Source of the DNA: Rhodococcus sp. CH91
Lineage (GTDB): Bacteria; Actinomycetota; Actinomycetes; Mycobacteriales; Mycobacteriaceae
Direction: 5' to 3'
NCBI RefSeq assembly: GCF_022554085.1
Contig: NZ_JAKFYR010000003.1
Span: 124,001-188,000 of the forward strand
Length of the DNA: 64,000 bases
Shown here: piece by piece, positions 1 through 8,806 of the stretch
Numbering within the stretch: the stretch's first letter is position 1
Layout of the letters: every line of letters starts with the position of its first letter
Position numbers and translations under genes: made by a program
Notes under the pieces: model-generated
Database searches by the model: none
What the model was told of the DNA's origin: nothing
The model's input: only the letters and a program-made list of their open reading frames with translations

Positions 1-604
1 CTCATCTTGTCCTCGAGGTTCTTCTGATGGCCCAGCGCCACGATGTTCGCGGTCACACCGTACTGTCCGGTCTCGGCCGCCAGGTGACGGATGAACCCTT
101 CGATACCGCTCTTACCCGTGGCGTACATCGATTGATTGATGTTCTGACCCGTGCGTGCGGAACCCGACGAGATCTGGACGACCCGGCCCCAGCCGGCCTC
201 GCACATCCCGTCGATGGCGACCTTGATGCAATTCATCGCGCCGAAGATGTTGAGATCGATCGGAGCGCGCCACTCCTCGGGCGACAACTCGCGGAACGGT
301 TTGATCACGCGTCCTTCCGCGACGCCCGCATTGTTGACGACGATGTCGACGTGGCCGCCGAGTTCCTTCTCCGCCGCTCGTACGTGTTCGAGCGTGGCGT
401 CGTAGTCGGTGACGTCGAACGCCGATGCGACCGCCGCGTTCCCCTCCTCGACGATCGACGCGGCGACCTTCTCGGCCCGATCTGCGAACAGGTCGTTGAC
501 GATGACCGACGCCCCCTGCCGTGCAAGGACCTTCGCGATTCCTTCACCGACACTCTGACCGGCACCGCTGACGAGCGCGATGCGTCCGGCAAGACTGAAC
601 ACAG
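1..604 (-). CDS. SDR family oxidoreductase, C-terminus cut off by window edge
   Basis: NAD(P)-dependent short-chain dehydrogenase. The frame opens with GTG at 604 and runs off the left edge, so about 201 residues are visible. A glycine-rich nucleotide-binding motif (GAGQSVGEG) lies near residue 13, the NNAG motif near residue 90, a catalytic serine in QISSGSA and the YATGK catalytic Tyr/Lys further on. It is transcribed divergently from the enoyl-CoA hydratase operon across a 121-bp gap containing two palindromes, so it probably belongs to the same catabolic unit, oxidising a hydroxyl on a CoA-linked or free intermediate. The GTG start is chosen because the Rossmann fold begins immediately after it. 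The family is clear; the substrate is unknown. Confidence 0.88.
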
Positions 605-671
605 GTACTCCTTCCCGTCGACAAGATTCGACGAATCGTGGTGTGGCCCAGTGCACAACAGTCGACCATTT

Positions 672-697
672 TTTGTCAACAAATATTGGATCCAATA
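672..697. promoter_or_regulatory. Two abutting palindromes in divergent promoter, candidate GntR operator
   Basis: TTTGTCAACAAA (672-683) is immediately followed by the perfect 14-bp palindrome TATTGGATCCAATA (684-697). The first matches the GT-N-AC style of FadR-type GntR sites. It sits between the divergent SDR and the hydratase operon, whose last gene encodes a GntR regulator, so autoregulation is a reasonable inference. Confidence 0.5.
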
Positions 698-725
698 ATC
701 GCTGCGGATCTGTTAGGGTCTCCGC

Positions 726-1538
726 ATGACCCAGATCTCATCCGATTCGGACCTGGGCGCAGGCCCGGCCGAACCGATTCTCTGCTCCGTCGCAGACGGC
801 GTCGCCCGCCTGACCCTGAACAATCCGCGCCGCAAGAATGCGATCACCCTGGAGATGGCCGCCGAGATCGCAGCCTTCTGCGACCGGGTCGAATCCGACA
901 CGGCCATCGGTGTTGTGGTGATCGACGCCCGCGGCAGTTATTTCTGCAGCGGTGCCGACACTCGCGACCTCGCATCCTCGTCTGCGGATCCGGCATCTCC
1001 CGAAGCAGTACAACGCACGTCGGCGGTCTACAACGCCTTCGTGCGGATCGGATCGCTACCGGTACCGACGATCGCCGTCGTGGTCGGCGGCGCTGTCGGG
1101 GCAGGACTGAACCTCGCCATGGCCGCCGACATCATGGTGGTCACGCCCGACACCGTCCTCGACAGCGGCTTCTCCGCCCGGAACATCCATCCCGGTGGTG
1201 GCCATATCTCCCTGCTGGGACGCGCAATGGGCTGGTCGGGGGCGATCGCGCTTGCCGCATGCGGCCAGTCCCTGAACGGGTCCGAAGCCGTGGCGCGAGG
1301 ACTCGCCTACACCGCGGTGGCCGCCGAAGACATACCGGGCACCGTCGAGGAGTTGACCCGCACGGCCGCCGCCGATCCCGAACTGACTCGACGCATCATG
1401 ACGAGCGCACGCCTCGAATTGGGACCGCCCGCCGTGAGCTGGGAATCGGCGCTGGAGATCGAACGCGGCGTACAGATGTGGTCGATGGCCCGCAAGGGCC
1501 GGGCATCGTGGTCGTCGCGAGGACCGAGCCGCTCATGA
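726..1538 (+). CDS. Enoyl-CoA hydratase/isomerase family protein
   Basis: Crotonase-fold protein of 270 residues, the usual family length. The N-terminal part has the typical NNPRRKNAI segment and then the oxyanion-hole stretch (SGADTRDL), followed by the conserved glycine-rich GGAVGAGLNLAMAADI region that binds the CoA thioester. It should hydrate or isomerise an enoyl-CoA in a beta-oxidation-like pathway. It is the first gene of a five-gene operon: its stop overlaps the start of the acyl-CoA dehydrogenase (ATGA at 1535-1538). The exact reaction (hydratase, isomerase or ring hydrolase) cannot be fixed from the motifs. Confidence 0.9.
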   Translation: MTQISSDSDLGAGPAEPILCSVADGVARLTLNNPRRKNAITLEMAAEIAAFCDRVESDTAIGVVVIDARGSYFCSGADTRDLASSSADPASPEAVQRTSAVYNAFVRIGSLPVPTIAVVVGGAVGAGLNLAMAADIMVVTPDTVLDSGFSARNIHPGGGHISLLGRAMGWSGAIALAACGQSLNGSEAVARGLAYTAVAAEDIPGTVEELTRTAAADPELTRRIMTSARLELGPPAVSWESALEIERGVQMWSMARKGRASWSSRGPSRS

Positions 1539-2692
1539 CCGTCACAGGGACCGAGCACCTCGACGTGATCGAATCCGGGCTCGAGCACCTGCGTACCGAA
1601 GTACGAGCCTTCCTGTCCCACGAGAGCGCCACAGGCGGGTTCGTACCGGACACCGACAGCTGGATGACCGGATTCGACCCCGGCTTCAGCGCTCGCGTGG
1701 CCGAACGAGGCTGGCTGGGCATGACCATTCCCACGGAGTACGGCGGACACGGACGCAGCCCACTCGAGCGCTTCGTCGTCAGCGAGGAGATGCTTGCGCA
1801 CGGCGCTCCCGTCGCGGCGCACTGGATCGCCGACCGCCAGATGGCCCCGAGCATCCTGGCCAACGGCTCCGAGGAGCAGAAGCGACGATATCTCCCGGGA
1901 ATCGCCTCGGGCCGTTCGTTCTTCGCGATCGGCATGAGCGAACCCGACGCAGGATCGGATCTGGCCGCGGTGCGCACCCGCGCCGTCGACAACGGCGATT
2001 CGTGGACGATCACCGGAACCAAGGTCTGGACGACCGGAGCCCACCTCGCGCATGCGATGGTGGTGCTCGCCCGTACCGACGGACAACCGGGTGACCGCCA
2101 CAGCGGTCTGTCCCAGTTCGTCGTCGACCTCCCCCACCCCGACATCGAGATCCGCCCCTTGCGGAGTATCGACGGACAGGCACATTTCAACGAGGTCGTC
2201 TTCCACGGCGCGCAGGTGCCTGCGGCGGCCCTGCTCGGCAAGCGTGGAAACGGCTGGGCACAGGTCATGGGCGAACTCGCCTTCGAACGATCCGGTCCCG
2301 AGCGCTATCTGAGCACGATGCCCCTGCTGCGCGCATGGGCAGCCCACCTCGCGGCGACCGGGGCCACGCCCGGACAGCGACAGACGCTGGGCACTCTCAC
2401 AGCACGAGCGTGGGCACTACGCCGGATGTCCTTGCGGGTTGCGGCCGAGCTCACGGCCGGCCGTAAGCCGGACGTACTCGCAGCGATGGTCAAGGATGTC
2501 GGGTCGACCTTCGAGGGCGATCTGGTGGAAGCCGTGCGAGCCTCGAGCGCCCTCGTCGCCCGGCGTGGTGGAGCCGACCCGCTCGCGCGCATGCTGGCCC
2601 ACAGCGTTCTGCACACACCCGTGTTCACCCTCAGGGGTGGTACCAACGAAATTCTGCGCGGGATCGTCGCGCGCGGACTGGGGGTTCGATGA
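1535..2692 (+). CDS. Acyl-CoA dehydrogenase, subunit A of a probable heteromeric pair
   Basis: FAD-dependent acyl-CoA dehydrogenase of 385 residues. The start is the ATG at 1535, overlapping the previous stop; an upstream in-frame extension from 638 is only the shadow of the hydratase. The middle domain shows SEPDAGSDLAAVRT and the TGTKVWTT segment, and the C-terminus carries LRGGTNEILRG, the canonical FAD/active-site C-terminal motif. It lacks the QFGRP-type FAD motif of homotetrameric enzymes, which the next gene supplies. Such complementary loss is known for the alpha2beta2 ACADs of actinobacterial steroid side-chain degradation. It probably introduces an alpha-beta double bond into a bulky acyl-CoA. 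Confidence 0.9.
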   Translation: MTVTGTEHLDVIESGLEHLRTEVRAFLSHESATGGFVPDTDSWMTGFDPGFSARVAERGWLGMTIPTEYGGHGRSPLERFVVSEEMLAHGAPVAAHWIADRQMAPSILANGSEEQKRRYLPGIASGRSFFAIGMSEPDAGSDLAAVRTRAVDNGDSWTITGTKVWTTGAHLAHAMVVLARTDGQPGDRHSGLSQFVVDLPHPDIEIRPLRSIDGQAHFNEVVFHGAQVPAAALLGKRGNGWAQVMGELAFERSGPERYLSTMPLLRAWAAHLAATGATPGQRQTLGTLTARAWALRRMSLRVAAELTAGRKPDVLAAMVKDVGSTFEGDLVEAVRASSALVARRGGADPLARMLAHSVLHTPVFTLRGGTNEILRGIVARGLGVR

Positions 2693-3789
2693 GCGAGTTC
2701 ACCACCGAGCTGACGGAGACCACCGCGGCGATCATCGAGCGCGTGGGTGTCGATCCGGAGACGCCGGCCGAAGGCATGTCCGGCGCCCTCTGGACGCACC
2801 TTGCGGACGGCGGCTTCGCCACCGTCGGCGTACCGGAAGCTGCCGGTGGGGGTGGCGCGGCACTCGGCGACGCACTCGCAGTCGTGACGACCGCAGCGCG
2901 GCACGGCGCACTGGTGCCCCTCGTCGAGCACGGCATCCTCGCGGTCTGGCTCGCTGCCACAGCGGGGCACGTGCTGACCACGGAGATCGCGACCGTCGCA
3001 GGAGGTGAAGCGCACTGTTCGATCCGCCGTCACGGCGACACCCTCCTGCTCGACGGCACGGTGACAGGCGTGCCCTACGCGGCCGACGCCGACACCCTCG
3101 TCGTGATCCTCCCCCCGGAACCCGGCGCGGACGGTTCCTCGATCGCCGTCGTAACCATGTCCGGGAGCGGCGCCGAGATATCGGCCGAAACCGACCTGAC
3201 CGGCGTGTCCTACGCCGACATCGTCTTCCGGGATGCACCCGTCGCCTTCCACGGGAGTTCACCGGTTTCCCTCACCGAATTCCTGCACCGTGGCGCTCTG
3301 GCCTACGCGGCCGCCACGGCGGCTGCGGCCGCGGCGGTACAGGATCACACCGTCCGCTACGCGTCCGAGCGCACCCAGTTCGGACGTCCGCTCGCGAAAT
3401 TCCAAGCCGTTCAGCAACAACTCGCGCAGCTCGCCGCCCGGACCACCATGATGGAGATCGCCGTCGACTCCGCGATCGCCACGCACGCCGACCCGGAGAT
3501 CGGCCGGCTCACGACAGCAGCCGCGAAAGTGGTGACCGCGATGTCCGCGCACTCCGTCGCTGCTGCCGGCCATCAGATCCACGGTGCCATCGGCACGACC
3601 TCCGAACACAGCCTCGGCCGTTTCACCACCGCGTTGTGGAGCTGGCGCGACCGATTCGGCTCCGAACAGTTCTGGGCGGAAGACCTGGCGAGCCGCATCC
3701 TCGACGACGGCATCGACGTGTGGGATGTCGTCACCGGAACACGATCAGAGCACGACACCGCACCGACGACGCACAGGAGCCCGGCATGA
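2689..3789 (+). CDS. Acyl-CoA dehydrogenase, subunit B of a probable heteromeric pair
   Basis: 366-residue acyl-CoA dehydrogenase overlapping the previous gene by ATGA, which implies coupled translation. It retains the ERTQFGRPLAKFQAVQ motif (FAD contact across the dimer) and a HQIHGAIG segment near the C-terminus, but has no R-G-G-T-x-E-I motif. The middle domain is weakly conserved. With the preceding gene it should form an alpha2beta2 enzyme. The start is fixed by the four-base overlap; the stop overlaps the CoA-transferase start. Confidence 0.9.
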   Translation: MSEFTTELTETTAAIIERVGVDPETPAEGMSGALWTHLADGGFATVGVPEAAGGGGAALGDALAVVTTAARHGALVPLVEHGILAVWLAATAGHVLTTEIATVAGGEAHCSIRRHGDTLLLDGTVTGVPYAADADTLVVILPPEPGADGSSIAVVTMSGSGAEISAETDLTGVSYADIVFRDAPVAFHGSSPVSLTEFLHRGALAYAAATAAAAAAVQDHTVRYASERTQFGRPLAKFQAVQQQLAQLAARTTMMEIAVDSAIATHADPEIGRLTTAAAKVVTAMSAHSVAAAGHQIHGAIGTTSEHSLGRFTTALWSWRDRFGSEQFWAEDLASRILDDGIDVWDVVTGTRSEHDTAPTTHRSPA

Positions 3790-5093
3790 ACGTCTCCACT
3801 TCCCCAGGCCACACGTCCGCAGCGACGACCGTCGACGGCAATTCGGTGATCGACGGTCGCGCCGCGTGGCGGGCGGCCGATCGGAACACCGGAATCGGCG
3901 CGCTCGCCGGACTCCGCGTACTCGATCTCAGCAGGGTCCTCGCCGGGCCGTATACCGCCCAGACTCTCGCCGACCACGGCGCCGAGGTGATCAAGGTGGA
4001 GGCGCCGTCCGGTGACGAAACACGCGGATGGGGACCGCCTTTCGACGATTCCGGCGAGAGCAGCGCATACTACGCCGGTCTCAACCACAGCAAGGACAAC
4101 ATCTGTCTCGATCTCCGGACGGACGCGGGCCGCGAAGTGCTGTCGCATTTGCTGCGTGGCGCCGACGTGGTGATCGAGAACTTCAAGGCCGGCACCATGG
4201 CTCGGTGGGGGTTCGACTACGAGACCGTGCTCGCCGAGGACAATCCTCGGCTGGTCTACTGCAGGGTGACGGGCTTCGGTGTCGACGGGCCCATGGGCGG
4301 ACTACCCGGATACGACGCGGTGCTGCAGTCCTTCGGTGGCTTGATGAGCGTCAACGGTTATCCCGACGGCAATCCCTTGCGTGTCGGAGTTCCGATCGTC
4401 GACATCGTCGCGTCCCACATGGCGGTCAGCGGGATCCTGCTCGCGCTGAGGGAGCGGGACAGCAGCGGACGCGGGCAACTCGTGGACATCACACTTCTCG
4501 ACTCGGTGATCTCGCTCCTGCACCCCCATGCGTCGAACTGGGTTTCGAGCGGGAAGGTGCCGCAACGTACGGGCGATTATCACCCGACGGTCGTGCCGTA
4601 TCAGGTCTTTGCCGCCCTCGACGGCGACTTCTTCGTCAGCGCCGCCAACGACCGGCAGTTCCGCTCCCTGGTGACCGTCCTGGGCAGGCCGGATCTCGCC
4701 GACGATCCACGATTCGTCTCCAACGGCGTGCGGTCGCAGAATCGCGACGAACTCTCGAACCTGCTCGGTGGACTCGTCGCCGGCTGGAAACGCGACGATC
4801 TCGCGGTCGAACTCGAACGTGCCGGTGTCGCCGCCAGCCCCGTCAACACCGTCGACCAGGCCCTCACGGCGCCCCAGACCGTTCACCGTGGGCTCTTCCT
4901 CGACACCGTCGACTATCGTGGCCTGGGTGTGCCGATCAAGCTCGGACGGACCGCGACGCGAACTCCCCGGACGGCGGTGCCTCTCGGAAGCGACACCGAG
5001 GCGGTCCTCGACTCGATGGGATACAGCGAGGATGCTGTCGCCGCTCTGCGAGCCACCGGCGCGCTGGGCAGTTCACGATCGACGCGTACGTGA
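3786..5093 (+). CDS. CaiB/BaiF family CoA-transferase
   Basis: Family III CoA-transferase of 435 residues, starting at the ATG at 3786 inside an ATGA overlap. Recognisable blocks are LRVLDLSRVLAGPYTAQTLAD, the E-x-P-x-GDETR segment, the LNHSKDNICLDL strand and the GYDAVLQSFGGLMSVNG block. These enzymes move CoA between carboxylic acids through an aspartyl-CoA anhydride and would activate the acid substrate of this operon without ATP. An N-terminal extension of about 35 residues precedes the first family block, so an internal start is not excluded. Confidence 0.9.
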   Translation: MNVSTSPGHTSAATTVDGNSVIDGRAAWRAADRNTGIGALAGLRVLDLSRVLAGPYTAQTLADHGAEVIKVEAPSGDETRGWGPPFDDSGESSAYYAGLNHSKDNICLDLRTDAGREVLSHLLRGADVVIENFKAGTMARWGFDYETVLAEDNPRLVYCRVTGFGVDGPMGGLPGYDAVLQSFGGLMSVNGYPDGNPLRVGVPIVDIVASHMAVSGILLALRERDSSGRGQLVDITLLDSVISLLHPHASNWVSSGKVPQRTGDYHPTVVPYQVFAALDGDFFVSAANDRQFRSLVTVLGRPDLADDPRFVSNGVRSQNRDELSNLLGGLVAGWKRDDLAVELERAGVAASPVNTVDQALTAPQTVHRGLFLDTVDYRGLGVPIKLGRTATRTPRTAVPLGSDTEAVLDSMGYSEDAVAALRATGALGSSRSTRT

Positions 5094-5129
5094 GCGACTC
5101 GGAACGGTAACGAAGGAGAGAGGAGCACG

Positions 5130-5834
5130 GTGAGCCGACGAGCGGCGCCGAGGGATGATGTGCCCGAAAGCGGTCCTTCACCGGCCGTTCGCGGTGCCGA
5201 ATGGGTCGCCACCGAGATCGAACGGATGATCGTCACCGGCGATCTGCTCCCCGGGCAGCCTGTGCGACAGGAGCAGATGGCCGAACGGCTCGGGGTCAGC
5301 CGGCTCCCGATCCGGGAAGGACTGCGTCAGCTCTCGTCACAGGGGCTCGTCGAACATCGCCGCAATGCCGGGTACACCGTGGTCAGGTTCGAACAGTCCG
5401 AGTTCGACCAGATCTATCTGATGCGTGATGCGCTCGAACGGGAGGTCCTGGCTTCCCTTCCCGCCTTCGACGCCGACGCGCTCGCCGAGATCCGTATGCT
5501 GGGTGAGCGTGTCGCGGACGCGGCGGAACGTGGGGACCTGCTCGAGATGCGCCTGGCGAACCAGGATTTCCACTTCGCGATGTTCGATCGTTCCCCGCTG
5601 GGGCTGGTCGTGTCGGAGATCCGCCGGTTGTGGCGGCTTGCGATGCCGTATCACGCGGCGTATCTCTTCGACGCCGAAGTACGACGACGCGTGATAGCGG
5701 AGCACGACGACATGATCGACGCGCTCGCCGACCACGACAACGAACGTCTGATCACCTTGATGAACGAGCATCGACGCGGCGGCGAAGCCGGCACGAGCAT
5801 GCTTCTGCGGAACACTTCTCGATCGGGCTCGTGA
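5130..5834 (+). CDS. GntR family transcriptional regulator, FadR/FCD type
   Basis: 234-residue repressor with an N-terminal winged helix (GDLLPGQPVRQEQMAERLGVSRLPIREGLRQLSSQGLVEH, roughly residues 30-75) and an all-helical C-terminal FCD ligand domain. A GTG start at 5130 follows the GGAGAGAGGAG ribosome-binding region. It is the last gene of the CoA-ester operon, 36 bp after the CoA-transferase, and likely represses that operon in response to an acid or acyl-CoA. The double palindrome at 672-697 is the best operator candidate. Confidence 0.92.
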   Translation: MSRRAAPRDDVPESGPSPAVRGAEWVATEIERMIVTGDLLPGQPVRQEQMAERLGVSRLPIREGLRQLSSQGLVEHRRNAGYTVVRFEQSEFDQIYLMRDALEREVLASLPAFDADALAEIRMLGERVADAAERGDLLEMRLANQDFHFAMFDRSPLGLVVSEIRRLWRLAMPYHAAYLFDAEVRRRVIAEHDDMIDALADHDNERLITLMNEHRRGGEAGTSMLLRNTSRSGS

Positions 5835-5855
5835 CCCGGTAATCCCGGACGTGAC

Positions 5856-5891
5856 GAAGCCGGCTCGGTGCATCTGTACCGAGCCGGCTTC
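5856..5891. terminator. Bidirectional hairpin terminator
   Basis: Perfect 14-bp arms (GAAGCCGGCTCGGT and its complement) with an 8-nt loop lie between the convergent GntR and ferredoxin reductase genes, so the hairpin can serve both strands. Confidence 0.85.
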
Positions 5892-5902
5892 GTCGCGTCA
5901 TC

Positions 5903-7183
5903 TCATGCAGAAGGAACGGTACCCAGAAGTTTCTTCACCGGTACCGTCGTGTCCGAGAGCAACTCTCGGGACGGGCGGTAACCCCGCGCGAGCGCCGACC
6001 GCAATGCGACGAAGTCGGCGGGCGCATTGACGCACTCGGCGGCGAGCAGTTGGTCGTCCTCGAAATAGAGCGTGACGCGGCGACGCGGTTTGCTCGGATC
6101 GGTACGGACCACCACATCCGTGTGCCCGTCGATCCTCCCGGCGATCTGGAGTTTCCACGATCCCTGGTCGGACCAGAACCACGGCACCGGCCGGGCGGGC
6201 ACCTCCCGTCCGAGCAGCGTGGCGGCCGCCGTGTCGGCTTGCGTGGTCGCGTTGTCGACGGATTCCAGACGTACCCGCGCTCCCCCGTCCGTCTCCTGCA
6301 CGGTGCAGTCACCGATGGCGAGGATGTGCCCGTCCGAGGTCGCGCAACGTTCGTCCACCACGATGCCACGGTCACAGGCGAGTCCGAGTTGCTCGGCGAG
6401 TTCGGTGCGTGGCTCCGCACCGATACCCACGAGCACTGTCGCTGCGGCGATCTCGCGACCGTCGTCGAGACGGACCGCACGTACCCGATCACCGTCGAGT
6501 GCGATCTCGACGGGTTTGGCATCGAGGATGACGTCCACACCCATCTCGCGGTGCGCCGCGAGCAGGAACTCGGCCGTTCCTGCTCCGACCGCACGACCCA
6601 TCAACTGCCGGCCCGCCTCCACGACCGTGACAGCGACATCCAGTCCCCGGAGTGTGGCGGCGACCTCGAGACCGACGAAACCACCTCCGATGACCACCAC
6701 CGGCCCGGCGGCAACACGGTCCGCCAGCCGGCGCGCATGGTCGAGTTCACGCAGCACCAGCACATCCGGATGATCGGAACCCGGAATGTCCGATCGCCGC
6801 GCCCGAGCGCCGGTGGCGAGCACGAGTCGACCGAACGTGCGCGTCTCGACGGACCCATCGGATCGCTCGAGGTGCAGCGCGACGCCGTCGCCGTCACGCT
6901 CGACCCGCTGGACCGTCGTCCCCAGAAGCACGTCGATCTCGTTGTCCGAGTAGTGCTCTGCTGCGCGCAGCACCAGCTGGTCCGGCGTCGCCTCCCCCTT
7001 CAGCCACGCCTTCGACAGCGGCGGCCTGTGGTAGGGCGGGTGCGTCTCGCCGCCGATCAACGTCAGAGGCCCGGTGTACCCGTCGAGTCTGAGCCGATCG
7101 GCCAGCTGCACCGCTGCGTGCGAGGCGCCGACGACCACCACACTGCGTGGCAGTCCGTCGGCGCCTTTCACGTGTCCACTCAT
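5903..7183 (-). CDS. NAD(P)H-dependent ferredoxin reductase (FAD), P450 partner
   Basis: Pyridine-nucleotide-disulphide-type flavoprotein of 426 residues. The N-terminal FAD-binding motif (VVVVGASHAAVQLADRLR) has the GxSxAA pattern of putidaredoxin/rubredoxin reductases. A second Rossmann motif (VVIGGGFVGLEVAATL) binds NAD(P)H, and ILAIGDC is the second FAD contact. The start at 7183 lies one base after the ferredoxin stop; an ATG at 7198 inside the ferredoxin gene is the alternative. It passes electrons from NAD(P)H to the adjacent [2Fe-2S] ferredoxin and then to the P450. It is the last gene of the leftward SMP-30/SDR/P450 operon. Confidence 0.93.
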   Translation of the reverse strand: MSGHVKGADGLPRSVVVVGASHAAVQLADRLRLDGYTGPLTLIGGETHPPYHRPPLSKAWLKGEATPDQLVLRAAEHYSDNEIDVLLGTTVQRVERDGDGVALHLERSDGSVETRTFGRLVLATGARARRSDIPGSDHPDVLVLRELDHARRLADRVAAGPVVVIGGGFVGLEVAATLRGLDVAVTVVEAGRQLMGRAVGAGTAEFLLAAHREMGVDVILDAKPVEIALDGDRVRAVRLDDGREIAAATVLVGIGAEPRTELAEQLGLACDRGIVVDERCATSDGHILAIGDCTVQETDGGARVRLESVDNATTQADTAAATLLGREVPARPVPWFWSDQGSWKLQIAGRIDGHTDVVVRTDPSKPRRRVTLYFEDDQLLAAECVNAPADFVALRSALARGYRPSRELLSDTTVPVKKLLGTVPSA

Positions 7184-7184
7184 C

Positions 7185-7505
7185 TCACGCCTGCTCATCC
7201 GGGATCGTCACGTGCAGATCGACACCATCCCGGAGAACCAGCTGGCACGACAGTCGCGACGAGTCCTCGCGATCGCTGGCGGTGCAGTCCAGCATGTCGT
7301 CCTCGTCCTCCGAAGGAGCATCGAAGAACTGCTGGTCCTCCGCAGCGAGGTAGACATGGCAGGTCGCGCACGAGAGCGATCCACCGCACTGCCCCACGAT
7401 TCCGGCCACTCCGTTGCGTACCGCGGTCGACATCACGGAATCGCCGGCCACACCGTCGATCACGCGTTCGGTTCCGTCGGGCTGGACATAGAAGACTTTG
7501 GGCAT
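7185..7505 (-). CDS. [2Fe-2S] ferredoxin, adrenodoxin/putidaredoxin type
   Basis: 106-residue ferredoxin. Four cysteines match the vertebrate-type cluster pattern: C40-x5-C46-x2-C49 and C87 (CGGSLSCATC and LSCQL). Acidic patches between them (SEDEDDMLD) are typical of the surface that docks P450s. It lies 10 bp downstream of the P450 and one base upstream of the reductase, making a complete class I three-component P450 system. Confidence 0.95.
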   Translation of the reverse strand: MPKVFYVQPDGTERVIDGVAGDSVMSTAVRNGVAGIVGQCGGSLSCATCHVYLAAEDQQFFDAPSEDEDDMLDCTASDREDSSRLSCQLVLRDGVDLHVTIPDEQA

Positions 7506-7514
7506 GTCGAATCC

Positions 7515-8765
7515 CTACCAGGTGACCGGCAGATCGGTGATGGGCTGCGTGAGGTTGTCGTTGTCCACCACAGCCTCACCCGCGAGCCTGAGATCCGGCA
7601 GTCTCTTGAACAGTTCGCTGATCGCGACCTGCATCTCCATCCGCGCCAGAGGTGCTCCGAGGCAGTGGTGCAAGCCGTAACTCAGGGTGAGATGCGGATT
7701 GTCCTTGCGGCGTACATCGAAGGCACCGGGGTTTGCGACCGCAACCGCATCGTGATTGACCGAAGCCGGATCCACCAGTACCGCTTCGCCTTCGGCGATG
7801 AGCTGGCCGTCGATCTCCACGTCCTCGGTGGCGACGAACGGGACAAGCCCACCGCCTCCCGCGACGGTGTCGTAGATGGCCATACGGCCGTTGCGGAGGA
7901 TTTCCTCGACTGCCGTGGGGGCGACAGCGTCGACATCCTCGAGAAGAACCGCCAGCTGCTCGGGGTTCTTCAGGAGCGACAGAACACCGGAGCAGATGAA
8001 GTTCGCCGTGTTGTCGAAGCCTGCCACGATGAGGATCATCGCGATGGGCAGGATCTCCCCGTCGGTGAGCGAATCGTCCTTGTCCGGCGCGTTGGCCAGA
8101 TCGCTGAGGAGGTCCTCCCGGGGATTCTTGCGCCGATCCTCGATCAGAGCACTCAGGTACATGAAGAGTTCGGTCATGTTCTGCACGACCTCGTCCTCGG
8201 GCATGTTCGCCACCGCGAGCGTGGCAGCGCTCCACTTCTGGAACTTCGGACGGTCCTCCGGCGGAACGCCCAGCAGGTTGGACAGCATCTGGATCGGCAA
8301 CGCCACGGCGTAATCGTTGACCAGATTCGCCGAGGTGCCCTTGGCCACCATGTCGTCGATGAGCTCGTTCGCGAACTCGATCGCCGATTCCCGCATGGCG
8401 CGCACGCGTTTCGGTGAGATCGACTTCTGTACGAGTTTGCGCAGTTTGGTGTGGTGCGGCGGATCCTCGAACTGGATCGTGGACTTCAGGAAGTCCGGGA
8501 ACTCGACGAAATAGGGCACGGCCCGCTCGCCGGTCCGGAAGGGCTTCCGGACGAAGCGAGGATCGCTGAGCATGTCGCGGGCTGCGGCGTTCCGGTGGAT
8601 GACCCAGACGTCGCCGCCGATCGGCATCGTCATCTTGGTCATGGGCCGCTCGGCCGAGATGGCGACGTAGCGCTGGACGGCGTCCTGCGGGGGGACGGCC
8701 GCGAACGGATAGGAGGTGTCGACCACCTGATCGGTGGAAGTCGTGGAGGTTTCCGTTGAACTCAC
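7515..8765 (-). CDS. Cytochrome P450 monooxygenase
   Basis: 416-residue soluble bacterial P450. The I-helix oxygen motif AGFDNT is at 248-253, the K-helix ExxR is E288-R291, and the haem-thiolate loop GLHHCLG has cysteine 368. The loop begins with a tyrosine (SYGLHHCLG) where many P450s have phenylalanine. The EDPPHHTKLRKLV segment in the C-helix region is standard. The ferredoxin and reductase genes follow directly. It would hydroxylate a hydrophobic substrate; with neighbouring SDRs and an SMP-30 lactonase, a sequence of hydroxylation, oxidation and lactone opening is plausible. The CYP subfamily cannot be assigned without alignment. Confidence 0.95.
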   Translation of the reverse strand: MSSTETSTTSTDQVVDTSYPFAAVPPQDAVQRYVAISAERPMTKMTMPIGGDVWVIHRNAAARDMLSDPRFVRKPFRTGERAVPYFVEFPDFLKSTIQFEDPPHHTKLRKLVQKSISPKRVRAMRESAIEFANELIDDMVAKGTSANLVNDYAVALPIQMLSNLLGVPPEDRPKFQKWSAATLAVANMPEDEVVQNMTELFMYLSALIEDRRKNPREDLLSDLANAPDKDDSLTDGEILPIAMILIVAGFDNTANFICSGVLSLLKNPEQLAVLLEDVDAVAPTAVEEILRNGRMAIYDTVAGGGGLVPFVATEDVEIDGQLIAEGEAVLVDPASVNHDAVAVANPGAFDVRRKDNPHLTLSYGLHHCLGAPLARMEMQVAISELFKRLPDLRLAGEAVVDNDNLTQPITDLPVTW

Positions 8766-8806
8766 TGTAATTCTCCTGGTGCTGAACCGATGTCGGGAGA
8801 TTCCGC

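Noticed and set aside
638-1534. In-frame extension that would fuse a 300-residue N-terminal domain to the first acyl-CoA dehydrogenase
   Set aside because: Its translation is arginine-rich nonsense antiphase to the enoyl-CoA hydratase; the ATGA overlap at 1535 gives the natural start.
6050-7525. Long open frame opposite the ferredoxin reductase and ferredoxin genes
   Set aside because: It spans two real genes on the other strand and has no recognisable motif; typical high-GC shadow.
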